Source: Lagopus muta
Taxonomy: Eukaryota > Chordata > Aves > Galliformes > Phasianidae
Direction of reading: 5' to 3'
Assembly: GCF_023343835.1 (NCBI RefSeq)
Contig: NC_064435.1
Span: forward strand, 73,976,134-74,040,133
Length of the DNA stretch: 64,000 bases
Part shown: one piece after another, positions 50,126 to 59,327 of the stretch
Layout: the number at the start of each line of letters is the position of its first letter
Position numbering within the stretch: position 1 is the first letter of the stretch
The notes under the pieces: generated by a model
The model's input: only the letters and a program-made list of their open reading frames with translations
The model's database searches: none
Told to the model about the DNA's origin: nothing
Program-made: the position numbers and the translations under genes

Positions 50126-50724
50126 ATATACATCTTTCCAAAAGTAATGCCTCCTCTTTGTTTCTGTGGAAACTACAGCTGATACAAAGAGAACAATAAC
50201 ACCATTTGATAGAGGAAAATTCTCAGCTACAAAACACTGTTTTTCAACATAATCACCACCATTAGCTATGCATTTTCACCAGCAATGGATATGAGTTTGC
50301 ATGCTATGCTCATAAAAACATACACCAATGGAGGTGACCTGCAGTTGCTACTACTGTAATATATTGCCCGCTACTTCACTGTGGCCCCAGTCCACTGTTT
50401 GGTCACCATCAGCATTCAGCAAGTGCCAATAAATGCTGATGGGTGCGTTTTTTTTTTTTTTGTTTTTTTTTTTTGTTTTTTGTTTTTTGTTTTTTTTTTT
50501 TTTTTCATAAAGGAATACAGTAATGCTTCTTTTCTTCATAAAAACTTCCATGTCAGATAACACTCTGTCAGATTGCCATCTGTTACTGTGCTGTCATCTG
50601 TAACATGAAAACAAAATATAACAGAAGGTGGGAAGATTTAACCGTTATTTCCATTCTACTACAACAGCTTCCGATATCATGGGCCAATAAAATTTTAAAA
50701 AGGCATTATTTTTGGAGCAACCTT
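50126..50724 (-). mobile_element. Embedded internally deleted mariner, copy 2
   Basis: The left terminal repeat has CCAAAAGTAATGCCTCC at 50138-50154. The right has AGGCATTATTTTTGGAGCAA at about 50700-50719, its inverted partner. The region between matches copy 1 but is expanded by a long T-rich tract at 50448-50505. Its position relative to the hAT ends equals that in copy 1. Confidence 0.75.
50448..50505. repeat. T-rich tract with G interruptions
   Basis: Nearly 60 bp of T broken by single G residues at irregular spacing, inside the embedded mariner. Copy 1 has only a short T run at the corresponding place, so this expanded after insertion. Confidence 0.9.
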
Positions 50725-50726
50725 CA

Positions 50727-50928
50727 TAGAATCATAAGGTTGAAAAAGACTACAAGATCATCTAGTCCAACTGTCCTCCCATTACCATTTCTACTGCAAG
50801 CTACTAAACCATATCTTGTAGCACCTCACCCAGACACCTCTTAAATACTGCCAGGAATGGTGACTCCAACACCTCCCTGGGCAGGCCATTCCAGTGCCTG
50901 ACCACTCTCTGAGAGAACAAGTTTTTCC
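50727..50928 (-). mobile_element. CR1 LINE 3' fragment inserted in the hAT element
   Basis: Reverse complement of a CR1 3' end: AGAATCATAAGGTTGAAAAA then ACAAGATCATCTAGTCCAAC, running into CCCTGGGCAGGCCATTCCAG. CCTTCATA occurs on both sides (about 50719-50726 and 50929-50936) and fits a short target duplication. Copy 1 of the hAT lacks this piece and has CCTTCATA once, confirming it is a later insertion. Confidence 0.85.
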
Positions 50929-51074
50929 TTCATAAAATATTTATTACATTATTATTTCCTTCATAAAATATATAATTAATGCATATAAGTAACAAAACTT
51001 CTTCTGATATTTAGTATTTTTATTAAAAAAAAAAAGAGCAAAAAAAAAAAAAGCAGTGAGTGGGATATGTGACC

Positions 51075-51400
51075 TTGTTTTTGTGAAATTAATGCATCAA
51101 AATTCAGTTTAATGAGGATGCAATCCCAGTGAGTTCTCAAAGTGTTCATCAGAGATTTATGATGAAATTTTACTCGAGTTGTACTTCATCCATGAAAGTA
51201 GTTGTTCACAATTGTGTGTACTGCCAAGAAGTGATAAAGGTGATTGTGAAGTGAAGAATGTTTTCCTCTGATAAAATGGGTTTATAAAAGTAAAGAAACA
51301 TTGTGAGGTTTTTGAGTTCAATGTCTGATTGCAACTCTATGTGCTTCATTTGAAAATTCTCAGGTAATCTATTTTTAGTCAAGAGAAAGAGGAGTTGCAA
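51075..51400 (-). pseudogene. hAT transposase C-terminal remnant, copy 2
   Basis: Same segment as 10165-10467. The minus-strand frame 51206-51400 (containing HIELQSDIELKNLTMFLYFY) parallels copy 1, and the DEHFENSL block follows near 51130. Frames are broken, so there is no product. Sharing the same surviving piece shows both copies come from one non-autonomous or already decayed ancestor. Confidence 0.6.
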
Positions 51401-52044
51401 ATATACAAGAAAAGATGAAGTCTACTCTTAAATTCCTTATCAAAATGGAAAGCATGGCTGCTTTTTTTTTCCTTTTTTGATGTCCACAGGACTGTGTTTA
51501 GCCAATTAATCAAAATGCATACAGTTATTCGCTACAAATTGATCTGGCACTACACTGTGCCTTCGTTGTGCTCTGTTTTCAGCTCAGACAGTGTTAATAA
51601 TGCACAATTGTTTAGCTGTTGTTGAGTGATGGTTGCATTCCGGCCAGGCTGAGCTGCTTGGTTGGGCTGAGCCGTAACAGCAGTGGGGAGCTGATGGAGT
51701 GGCAAATCAGCCAAGCCTCATTGCCAGCTCAATGAGTGATGGGCCATAGGTTGAAAAAGTTTGCCATTGGCCTGCTTGCACACTATTGCCATGGCTTGTT
51801 TATGGACAACCTATTGTCCTCCAGAGCATTTTGGTCCTTCTCTGCAGAGCTTCTTTCCAGCAGGACATCCTCTAACTCGTACCCATGTATGCTGTTACCC
51901 CTCTCAAGGTGTAGGAAGGGACAGCCCCCTTGCCCAATACCTCAGCCTGTCCAGGACTTGTTAAATGGCAGCACAGCCTTCTGGTGTGTGCCATGCCTCC
52001 CAGTTTTGTATAATCAACAAATTTGCTGAGAATGCATTCTATCC

Positions 52045-52155
52045 TGTCACTGGACTCAGTTCTCCCAGTGGAGTCTCATGAGGGTAGAGATGCAGAATTG
52101 CCTCCCTTGTCCTGGGTCATTATTCTCTTGATGCAACCCAGGATACACATGGTTG
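52045..52155 (-). mobile_element. Second CR1 scrap next to the split CR1
   Basis: CAGTTCTCCCAGTGGAGTCT through TTGATGCAACCCAGGATAC repeats the same part of CR1 ORF2 as 49953-50062, so it cannot belong to the same insertion. It lies immediately to the right of the split copy. Confidence 0.6.
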
Positions 52156-54980
52156 TCAAAAAAACTCCCCGTAGATGGAACACATATTCATACAAGTAAT
52201 GTAATTGTTGAACTCTTTCTTTTGTTGTTGTTCAGAAAAGGAGTTGGCATGAAATGTTTTCTGCTACAAACTTGAAATGGGAGAACTGGGCAACAAGAAA
52301 GCATAGCGTCTTTGAAAATTTTATGATATGACAAAACAAACATATCTCTGAAATTAAAAGTAATCTGTTTTGGCATTTGTGGGGGGAAAAATGGCTGGCA
52401 TGTCTTTACTTCTGTAGTTAAACTGTAAGATATTCAATGTATCAGATCCCAAACAAGTGCTTTCTTTGCAACACAGAATAATCAGTATACAAGGGCTACA
52501 CTTCTGTGAAATCAAAAAACCGAAAATTCACCACAATATATGTCATATATAAAAATAAGGCTGGTCCCTATTATCTCTACTAGGGAAAAATAAGAGACAG
52601 TTACTACATACTGCAAGAATTATCACATTTGAATAATTGCTTTCACATTCAGGTTTCTAATATCAGTGGACTCCAATATTTTTAATTAGTCTTTGGATGC
52701 TTCCTTGGTTAAAGATAACACAGTTATTGCTTAAATTTAATTTAGGAGGGTAGAACTTCTAAGAATGGATGTACTATAATACTTGGCATAACTTTGTTTA
52801 TTTGTAGAAATATATTACCTTTCATTTGAAGTAGAACATTGATATAAAAAAGTTAATGTCTTAGAACAGTTTTACATACTTAAAAGTTACTTAATTTTTA
52901 ATACTTTATTTTTAGTTCCAATGCACAATTTTCATAAAGCATTAAGAAAAATATTGAACAGTTAAGTCATTCATTATTTCTATTTTACAGCACACCATCT
53001 TTGGTGAGAAAATTCCACCTTCTTAAGCCACTAACATTCCATTTCCTTAATTAAATAAAGGAGAAGCTTCAGCTTCACTAATGCAAGCAATATTTATTGC
53101 ATTAAACTGTAGGATATTGTGCTTAAATCATGGCTGACATTTAAAGTTCCTAGCAAGTAGTTGGACTTCAAATTAGATAAGATTAGCTAGTATAAACTGG
53201 AAATCCTGTCACATGCTGATCTCCCAGTTCTAGACACTGGGCAAATTCAAACAAATATTGTGCTCCTGCTCTAAAAAGCTAGTACAAGTAAGGTAGATAT
53301 AACAGGTATACATATGCCTTGAAAAGTGAGAAAATTCTATGATGAAATAATGACTTAAGGACATTGTGAGTTACTGAATTAGGTTAGGTATATGTGTTGT
53401 TATAAACACACTGAAGCCTTTCAGAAGACTGCTTGTCTTGTCCATAACCATCCCTGTACAGTACAATTTTTTCTTTTCTGACAGATCAATTCAAGTAAAT
53501 AAAATTTCATGGTCTTTCAAAAAAGCTATCGTACTGTCTTTTTGAACATAATTTTGTCTGATTTGTCTTTTTTGGGGGAGGATAAAAAAAAAAAGATACT
53601 CATTTTTGATTTATCTGAGAACCATATGATTATAGTAATTTTCTTACCATATTTTACATTCTTTCATTCTAATGTTATCCAGCAAGTGCAATTAATTTTA
53701 GTAGCTATGAAATTCATTGTTTTAATAGAAAAGCACAGTATTTTCCCATGCTTGCTCACTCTCAAAATATTTACAGTATCTGTGAACTAAAGATACAGTG
53801 TTAAAATTGTATCTATGTTATCTAGTAAACCTCTGTTTTTCAGCAAGGAACATGTAAATATCTAAGTTTATCTAGACAAAGAAAATGACATGCTGGGAAA
53901 TTTTTTATTTGAAGGGGATGCCAGTTTGTATTAACAATTTATGACAGTAGATGAATATTTTTTTACAGCCTAAGTTGAAACACGCTTCTTTCAGGATTGT
54001 CATTTATTGTGGTGGCTAAGTAGCTTCTAATCTTTGAAGTTACACTGACTTACATCATAACATACAATGACACATTGACTTACATCATAGCGTAAAGGAA
54101 GGAGGAAAAAATATTTCTTTAATATAACAATGATGATAAGATTTTAAAGGGTTTTGTTCACATGTCATGACTGTATACAAAGGGGCTAGGATGAATTTCA
54201 ATGTGTAAACTCAGTTGTTAGGTAGAAGCACAATAAAATAATTGCCAACTACGATGCACAAATCCTTACTCAGCTGGCAATTTCCCACTGCATTTAATCC
54301 GGACTTTTGAAGTAAGTTGATGTTCAGCAATCTAATTTCTGTTCTCTGAATTTTTGTTTACTACTTATTTTCTATTTCAGCTCTAGGAAAGTTCCCCTTT
54401 ACTTTATCCCCTCCTCTCTTTCATTAAATGTGCCAGAACAGGTAAACAACTTGCTGTCACTGTCTGCAATAGGCCTGCCACTTAATATGGTGCTGTTTGT
54501 CAAGGTGATGCCATGCACATCTCTCAGCATCCTGTGGGAGAGCATGTACCTAGGCTTTCTGAAAGAAAACGGTACTTAAACACTTTTTTTTTTTTTTTTT
54601 TTTTTCAATCTGACCTCTTTTTCCATTGTGTTAGCCCAGCTACAAAGATTCAGGTGCATTGATTTGTTTTGTGAGGAGTATTGCAATTGCTGTGGTGTCC
54701 ATTTCAGCTGAGACTGTCCCTGGTAGCTGATGACTTTTCAATGTTTTGATGATTAAGTGTTTCTTACTTACAGTTACAGACTGTCATTTAATAGAGGGCA
54801 TCTTATCTTCTTAATTGTATGCAATAGATACCATAAGCTAGTTGTTTGCCTTTTGCAGCTTTGTACTTCTATTATGCGAGCCTGCATATTAATAGGTATA
54901 TATATATTATTTTGTTGTTGTTAAAGTGAGTTTAAATTGGAATTTTTAAGATTGATGTTTTCTCCTTTCTTCTCATGCTA
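52156..54980. other. Unassigned AT-rich stretch
   Basis: Contains a short tandem duplication (54042-54059 and 54072-54089 share ACTGACTTACATCATA with one change) and poly(T) at 54584-54605. No gene supported. Confidence 0.5.
54584..54605. repeat. Poly(T) tract
   Basis: Twenty-two uninterrupted T. Confidence 0.94.
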
Positions 54981-55115
54981 CTTCCCTTCCCTTCCCTTCC
55001 CTTCCCTTCCCTTCCCTTCCCTTCCCTTCCCTTCCCTTCCCTTCCCTTCCCTTCCCTTCCCTTCCCTTCCCTTCCCTTCCCTTCCCTTCCCTTCCCTTCC
55101 CTTCCCTTCCCTTCC
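54981..55115. repeat. Pure (CTTCC)27 pentanucleotide array
   Basis: Twenty-seven perfect CTTCC units, 135 bp, with no interruption. One strand is all pyrimidine and the other all purine (GGAAG), a composition able to form triplex DNA. The purine strand is a chain of GGAA cores, the binding core of ETS-family transcription factors. The two long open frames here are only the translated repeat. Confidence 0.98.
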
Positions 55116-56306
55116 TCAAAGCGTCACAACCAATTGGTCCTCCTTGTCCTCAGTAACTTATTTCTGTCAGTGACCTTGCCTTTATGTATTGATTATGTGC
55201 CACTGGGACAGTAAAATGCTGCCTACACTGAGAGATATGGATGTACAGAGAAATGAATTCGTATGAGCTGGACGTAGACAGAGATTTTGAGAGTGAGAAA
55301 AATTATTAGCAGACAGTGATCTCAGTTTAATCTTTGGAGGCTTTCTTTATAGCTGATGGAGGGCAGAAACACAGGCTCACAAACTCTGACATTTTGAAAC
55401 CCATGGGTTCCCTGCCTCTTTCTCCATTCTTCCTCTCACATCAAGGAAAGCACCTCGGTTAGTTCTATGTTATGAACTGTCTCACTGACTGTTCAAAGGG
55501 CTGTGGAGCCTCTATGAGCTGGGGCAGGCTTTTCCATTCCTCTCTGCATTCTTTGCTCTCCATAAGCAAGCAAAAGTTGATCTCACACAGGCAGCAAGCC
55601 TAGAACTGCTCTGCTTAGGGCCTAGAAACTAAACCATACTTGGCTATTTTCTTTTAATCAGTGTTTCCTACACCTGAATTCACTTTTTACCACCCTCTCC
55701 CCCCAAGTCTTTGGTGTCTGAAAGAGTAAGGCTGGACTTTGTCATGAGGTAATTGCTGCTGCTCACACCATTACTTCAGGTGACAACATGTAGCCCCTGC
55801 TTGCCCCAGAAGGGGGAATCATTCACCCTGGGCAGCAGGGCAACCACTAAACCCAGAAAAGGTCTGCACCCCATAGATCCTGTACCATGTCGTTTTGTAA
55901 CAATGGCGAAACCCAAAATTGTTGGACTATGCCCTTCTTCAAAATTTTCCTTTTTTAAGTCAGATTTTCCCTGTAGTCATGTTGGGCTACGTGCACTTGA
56001 TTTCAGCATATTAGGCATCCTTGATGCATCTAGAGCCTGGATCAAAGACTGTCGGAGAAAACAAAGTGGTGGTGTTATCAATGACAGGAAAGGTGTAACT
56101 CACAGAGGCCTTAGCAAAGCCTTTGCAAATATTTCATTTATCTAGTTATCTTGTTCAGGTGAGAATGAACAAATAAAAAATGGCCAATATTGTAAATTCA
56201 TGATTCATAAGGATGGACTCATTTAGGAGTACAGTTAGTTTGGATAAATTTTGAGCATCTTCATTTGTACTGTAGGAATTCTGTACAATTACTTTGGTTG
56301 AGCTGG
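55116..56306. other. Mixed unassigned sequence
   Basis: Less AT-rich than its surroundings between about 55350 and 55900. Contains a 130-residue plus frame listed separately. No transposon ends recognised. Confidence 0.5.
55753..56145 (+). other. 130-residue open frame, unrecognised
   Basis: The second longest frame in the window after the CR1 one, and longer than expected for sequence this AT-rich. It has a cysteine- and proline-containing N-terminal half, then SSKFSFFKSDFPCSHVGLRA. No signal peptide, membrane segment or known motif could be identified. There is no promoter, splice or poly(A) context that would make it a gene, and chance remains the likeliest explanation. Confidence 0.15.
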
Positions 56307-56599
56307 TGTATGGGAACTGCTGAGTCACGGCCTGAACCTCTGATCACCTGAGGCGAGCCATGAGTCAGCCAGAGGAGCATGGGTGAAGGCAATTCACCTG
56401 TGCTGCCGGAAGACCTATTGAAGAGCTGGCTACCAGTGGGGAAGGTTCTCTTCTGGAGATCCCTTCTTCTGGTGCTTTCTGTAGGTGAGCCTAGCATACA
56501 GGTAAGCCTTCCATTTATTCTCCTTATTATCCTAGTCTATTTTGCCTAACTCTCTTGTTCTTTTGTGATTATAACATCTTAATATCTATTGATTATACA
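56307..56599 (+). mobile_element. Solo LTR of the 3224 family, copy 3
   Basis: TGTATGGGAACTG to TTGATTATACA, 293 bp, with the perfect 5-bp duplication GCTGG at 56302-56306 and 56600-56604. Both TGAGTCA motifs are kept. Relative to copy 2 it lacks the GC-rich 30-bp block, and it keeps the intact palindrome site where copy 1 carries its insert, so it shows the pre-insertion state. Confidence 0.88.
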
Positions 56600-56604
56600 G
56601 CTGG

Positions 56605-58269
56605 GTTTCTCCCTTAATGTTATGACACAGGAGCTTTAATTTAAAAGATAAAGCAAAGTATCACAGGCCACTTATCACATTGACTGAAGGTAAGTGAGCA
56701 GGTATTCTAGACCCAGTTAGACCTAGCATCATGATAAGGACACTAAAGAGAACCATTAGACTTTGTTCTGCAGGGTTTTTTGTTTGCTTGTTTTCATTTT
56801 CTCATCAGGTCTAAAAAAAAAACCTCACAAGACAACATTTTCCAACATGTTCAGAAGTATAGTCTGAGATTTAGACTGAAATTTAAACTTCATCTGGATG
56901 CCTAAAAAAAACAGAACTTTGTAATGCTCGGGTATCTCTGCAGTGATCAAGTCTAACACACAAGGTCTATTGCAAAAACCACAGAAACTAATCCTTCTCT
57001 ATGTGTGTTTTCTTACATGGTCCTTTGGAGATCTGGCCAAACACGCTGTAATAATAAGCATTTATTGTAGCAATAGTAAAAATAATGGAGGCCTCAAATG
57101 GGGCTGCAGATGCTTGTGTTCTAAATGAAAGGGAAATCTTGCTGCTAAGGACTGTGCTGAGAATAACAGCATTGCTGGCTATGTTATCAATCATATTAAT
57201 CTTATGTTCGAGTAATCATTACTGGAATATATTTCACTTCTTCTGCCTTTTTATGTCTTTATTTTTGGCTTTATTTTCTGGAGAAAGAGTAAATGAATGT
57301 GATAGTGATAATGAAAGCACTTTTTCCTTGCTAATTTTAAATCACACTGAGAAGGAGACAGAATGGACCAACAACTGCTAAAGATACTAATTGCTAACTG
57401 TTGCCACCAGTTCGGTCTAAATGTGTAGATAAGAAAAGCTGTTTCTCTTCTGTCTTTGTGATAGGAGCATCTGATGCATGATATTTAGCATTTCAGTAGC
57501 AGATGAGTGCATTTGGGTAAAAAATTGAGTGAAGCAGTAGTGAAGCCAAGTCAAATAATGAATGGTGTCCCTTTTAGTAGATTTCTGTGGGCATTAATAT
57601 CCTCTGTGGACCTAAAAGAGGGTGACCTTCCTTGCAGTTTCTTGAGTGCCTGGTTGTGCCTCTATAGCTAAAGGTCTACAGAAGACCTGGAACATAAGCA
57701 CGAGATGTACAAAAGCCTATGCTAGCAGGAGCCCAGCAAGCCTAAATATACTGTTTTGGAGTAGGAGATAGTTTCATTTTTTTTTCTTCCAAGCTCCCAG
57801 AGAAAATTGCTCCCAGCTCTTGTTTGTTAGGCCTGGTACTCCATATAGCGTGGGAGCTATACTGTCAAGGGAGATAAGGTCCCTATATACATGTAAAGAA
57901 CATGTTGGGAAAAGCAGTCTGGGTCTTTCCAGCTTCTGGGAAGGGCAAACTTCTTCATGGAACTGTTTTTTCTGGGGACCTGGGCCCATTTGGTGGGTGA
58001 TGCAAAAAAACAGGGATGTTCAGTGTGTACCACAAGGGAATTTGATGTTGGGAGAGTGCAGTCAGTAATTCCATGTGTATATATCCACCCCTTATTCTAC
58101 ATCATGCTTAATATATACAAACAAAATATAATTACCAAACATTAAACACATGCACATACAAACCAATGTATATACACAGAGAGCACTTTCCCAATGAAGC
58201 TCTCCGAGAGAAGAGAGATTCATTCTAAAAAGCTAAAAAGCAGCCTTGGCCTGCATTCTCCACCAAGAA
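56605..58269. other. Unassigned sequence, possibly old ERV internal region at its right end
   Basis: 56605-57700 shows nothing. 57770-58269 could be degraded internal sequence of an ERV running leftward from the LTR at 58270, because a primer-binding-site-like stretch follows that LTR. No gag, pol or env motif can be seen, so this is weak. Confidence 0.3.
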
Positions 58270-58806
58270 TGTCAATGGTTTACATGCTGGCTCAGCCCTG
58301 TTCCGTGACTAGCGGGGTGGAGGGATCCACGAATCTGTGCCTCCAGAAAAGGGAAACAGGGGACCCCAAAATAATTAGCAACAGTGGCATCGATCTGAGG
58401 AGAAACAAACTAATTTACTAAATATAGTATCAGAATGCAAGATAACACACCATAATACAATATAATTAGAATTGAAGCTAATAAATCAAATATAATGAGA
58501 GAGAGAATGTAAGAAAGGTGGATAGGTCTCACCACAACACTGAGGTGAGATGTGCAGTCCAATTGAACAGCAGGAAGGCAGGAAGAGAGCTGATGAAGAA
58601 GAGTAGATGAAGAAGCGCAGATGAAGAAGAGCGCATCAGGTGACCTTGCCAGGAGGTATATCTCCTCTCTGACTGCAAAGTCCCCTGGGGAGTGTACTTA
58701 CTCTCTTCCAGACAGGTACCCAGAACTTGAGCATTAACGGTTAAACTCCCAGTGCATGATGTTGCAATGTGGAATACCGATAACTAAAAATCATAAAACC
58801 ATGACA
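58270..58806 (-). mobile_element. ERV LTR A, minus strand (full length, 537 bp)
   Basis: Read on the minus strand it starts TGTCATGGTTTTATGATTTT and ends ACCATTGACA, so the termini TGTCA...TGACA form a short inverted repeat. Its start matches LTR C at 63565, and its 3' two thirds match LTR B at 58885-59327. A 14-bp unit (GATGAAGAAGAGTA and variants) is tandemly triplicated at 58592-58633, in the part corresponding to U3. No clear target duplication was found (AAGAA left, GAAGT right). Confidence 0.8.
58592..58633. repeat. 14-bp tandem triplication in LTR A
   Basis: Three consecutive units GATGAAGAAGAGTA, GATGAAGAAGCGCA and GATGAAGAAGAGCG. The related LTRs B and C have a single copy of this motif, so the expansion is private to LTR A. 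Confidence 0.9.
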
Positions 58807-58884
58807 GAAGTAAAGAAAGTGAAATGTATCTACAAGGAGCTTCATGCTGCTCTGTGGGCTACAGGAACTGGTTTCTATGTTTGT
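58807..58884. other. Spacer between the head-to-head LTRs
   Basis: About 78 bp between the 5' end of LTR A and the start of recognisable LTR B. It occupies the place of the missing 5' part of LTR B and does not clearly match it. Confidence 0.5.
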
Positions 58885-59327
58885 GTTTCACTTGGAGTGA
58901 AAATGCTAATGCTCAAGTTCCGGGCACCTATCCACAAGAGAAGGAGAACTACATACCCCAGAGGGCATTGCAGACAGAGAGGAAATATAATCCTTGGCAA
59001 GGTCACCTGATGCTCTCTTCTTCATCTCCCTGCTGCCCAACCAGACTGCACATCTCACCTCAGCGTTATGGTGAGACCTATCCACCTTTCAGACACTCTC
59101 ATTATATTTCATTTATTAGCTTCATTTCTAATTGTATTGTATTATAATGTGTTATCTTGCATTCCAATACTATATTTAGTAAATCGGTTTGTTTCTCCTC
59201 AGATCATTGCAGCTGTTTTTAATTATTTTGGGGTCTCCTGTTTCCCTTTTCTGGAGACATAGATTTTACAAAATCTCTCCACCCCGCTAGTCATGGAATC
59301 AGGCCGAACCAACCTGTAAACTTGACA
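58885..59327 (+). mobile_element. ERV LTR B, plus strand, 5'-truncated
   Basis: Shares with LTR A and LTR C the blocks AATGCTCAAGTTC near 58906, CTTGGCAAGGTCACCTGATG near 58994, GACTGCACATCTCACCTCAG near 59044, TTGTATTGTATTATAATGTG and TAATTATTTTGGGGTCTCCT near 59219. It ends CTTGACA. The first 80 to 90 bases of the LTR are missing or too diverged. Together with LTR A it forms an inverted repeat of roughly 440 bp arms. Confidence 0.8.

Larger units (their letters stand above)
50063..51762 (-). mobile_element. hAT (Charlie-type) element with embedded mariner, copy 2
   Basis: Flanked by an 8-bp target duplication differing at one base: ACCATTGG at 50055-50062 and GCCATTGG at 51763-51770. The left end is CATGGGTGCCC...TTTGGCTTGTCTGGGCC, the Charlie terminal repeat. 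The right end (GGGCCATAGGTTGAAAAAG) is its decayed inverse. The interior parallels copy 1 throughout, including the mariner and the transposase C-terminus. A CR1 fragment at 50727-50928 and T and A tracts make it 450 bp longer than copy 1. Confidence 0.88.
49935..52035 (-). mobile_element. CR1 LINE, minus strand, split by the second hAT element
   Basis: Two pieces join across the insertion. The left piece (about 49935-50062) translates on the minus strand as GIPGCIKNMVSKSREVLFLC then IHLEYCVLF. The right piece (51763 to about 52035) gives a FADD-region relative (TKLGGMAHT near 51990) and a segment corresponding to ERDLGVLxDxxLxMSQQC. Read through, the protein order of CR1 ORF2 is continuous, so the hAT element landed in an existing CR1. 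Confidence 0.85.

Noticed and set aside
54937-55214. Two overlapping open frames of 78-79 residues
   Set aside because: They are just the translated (CTTCC)n repeat.
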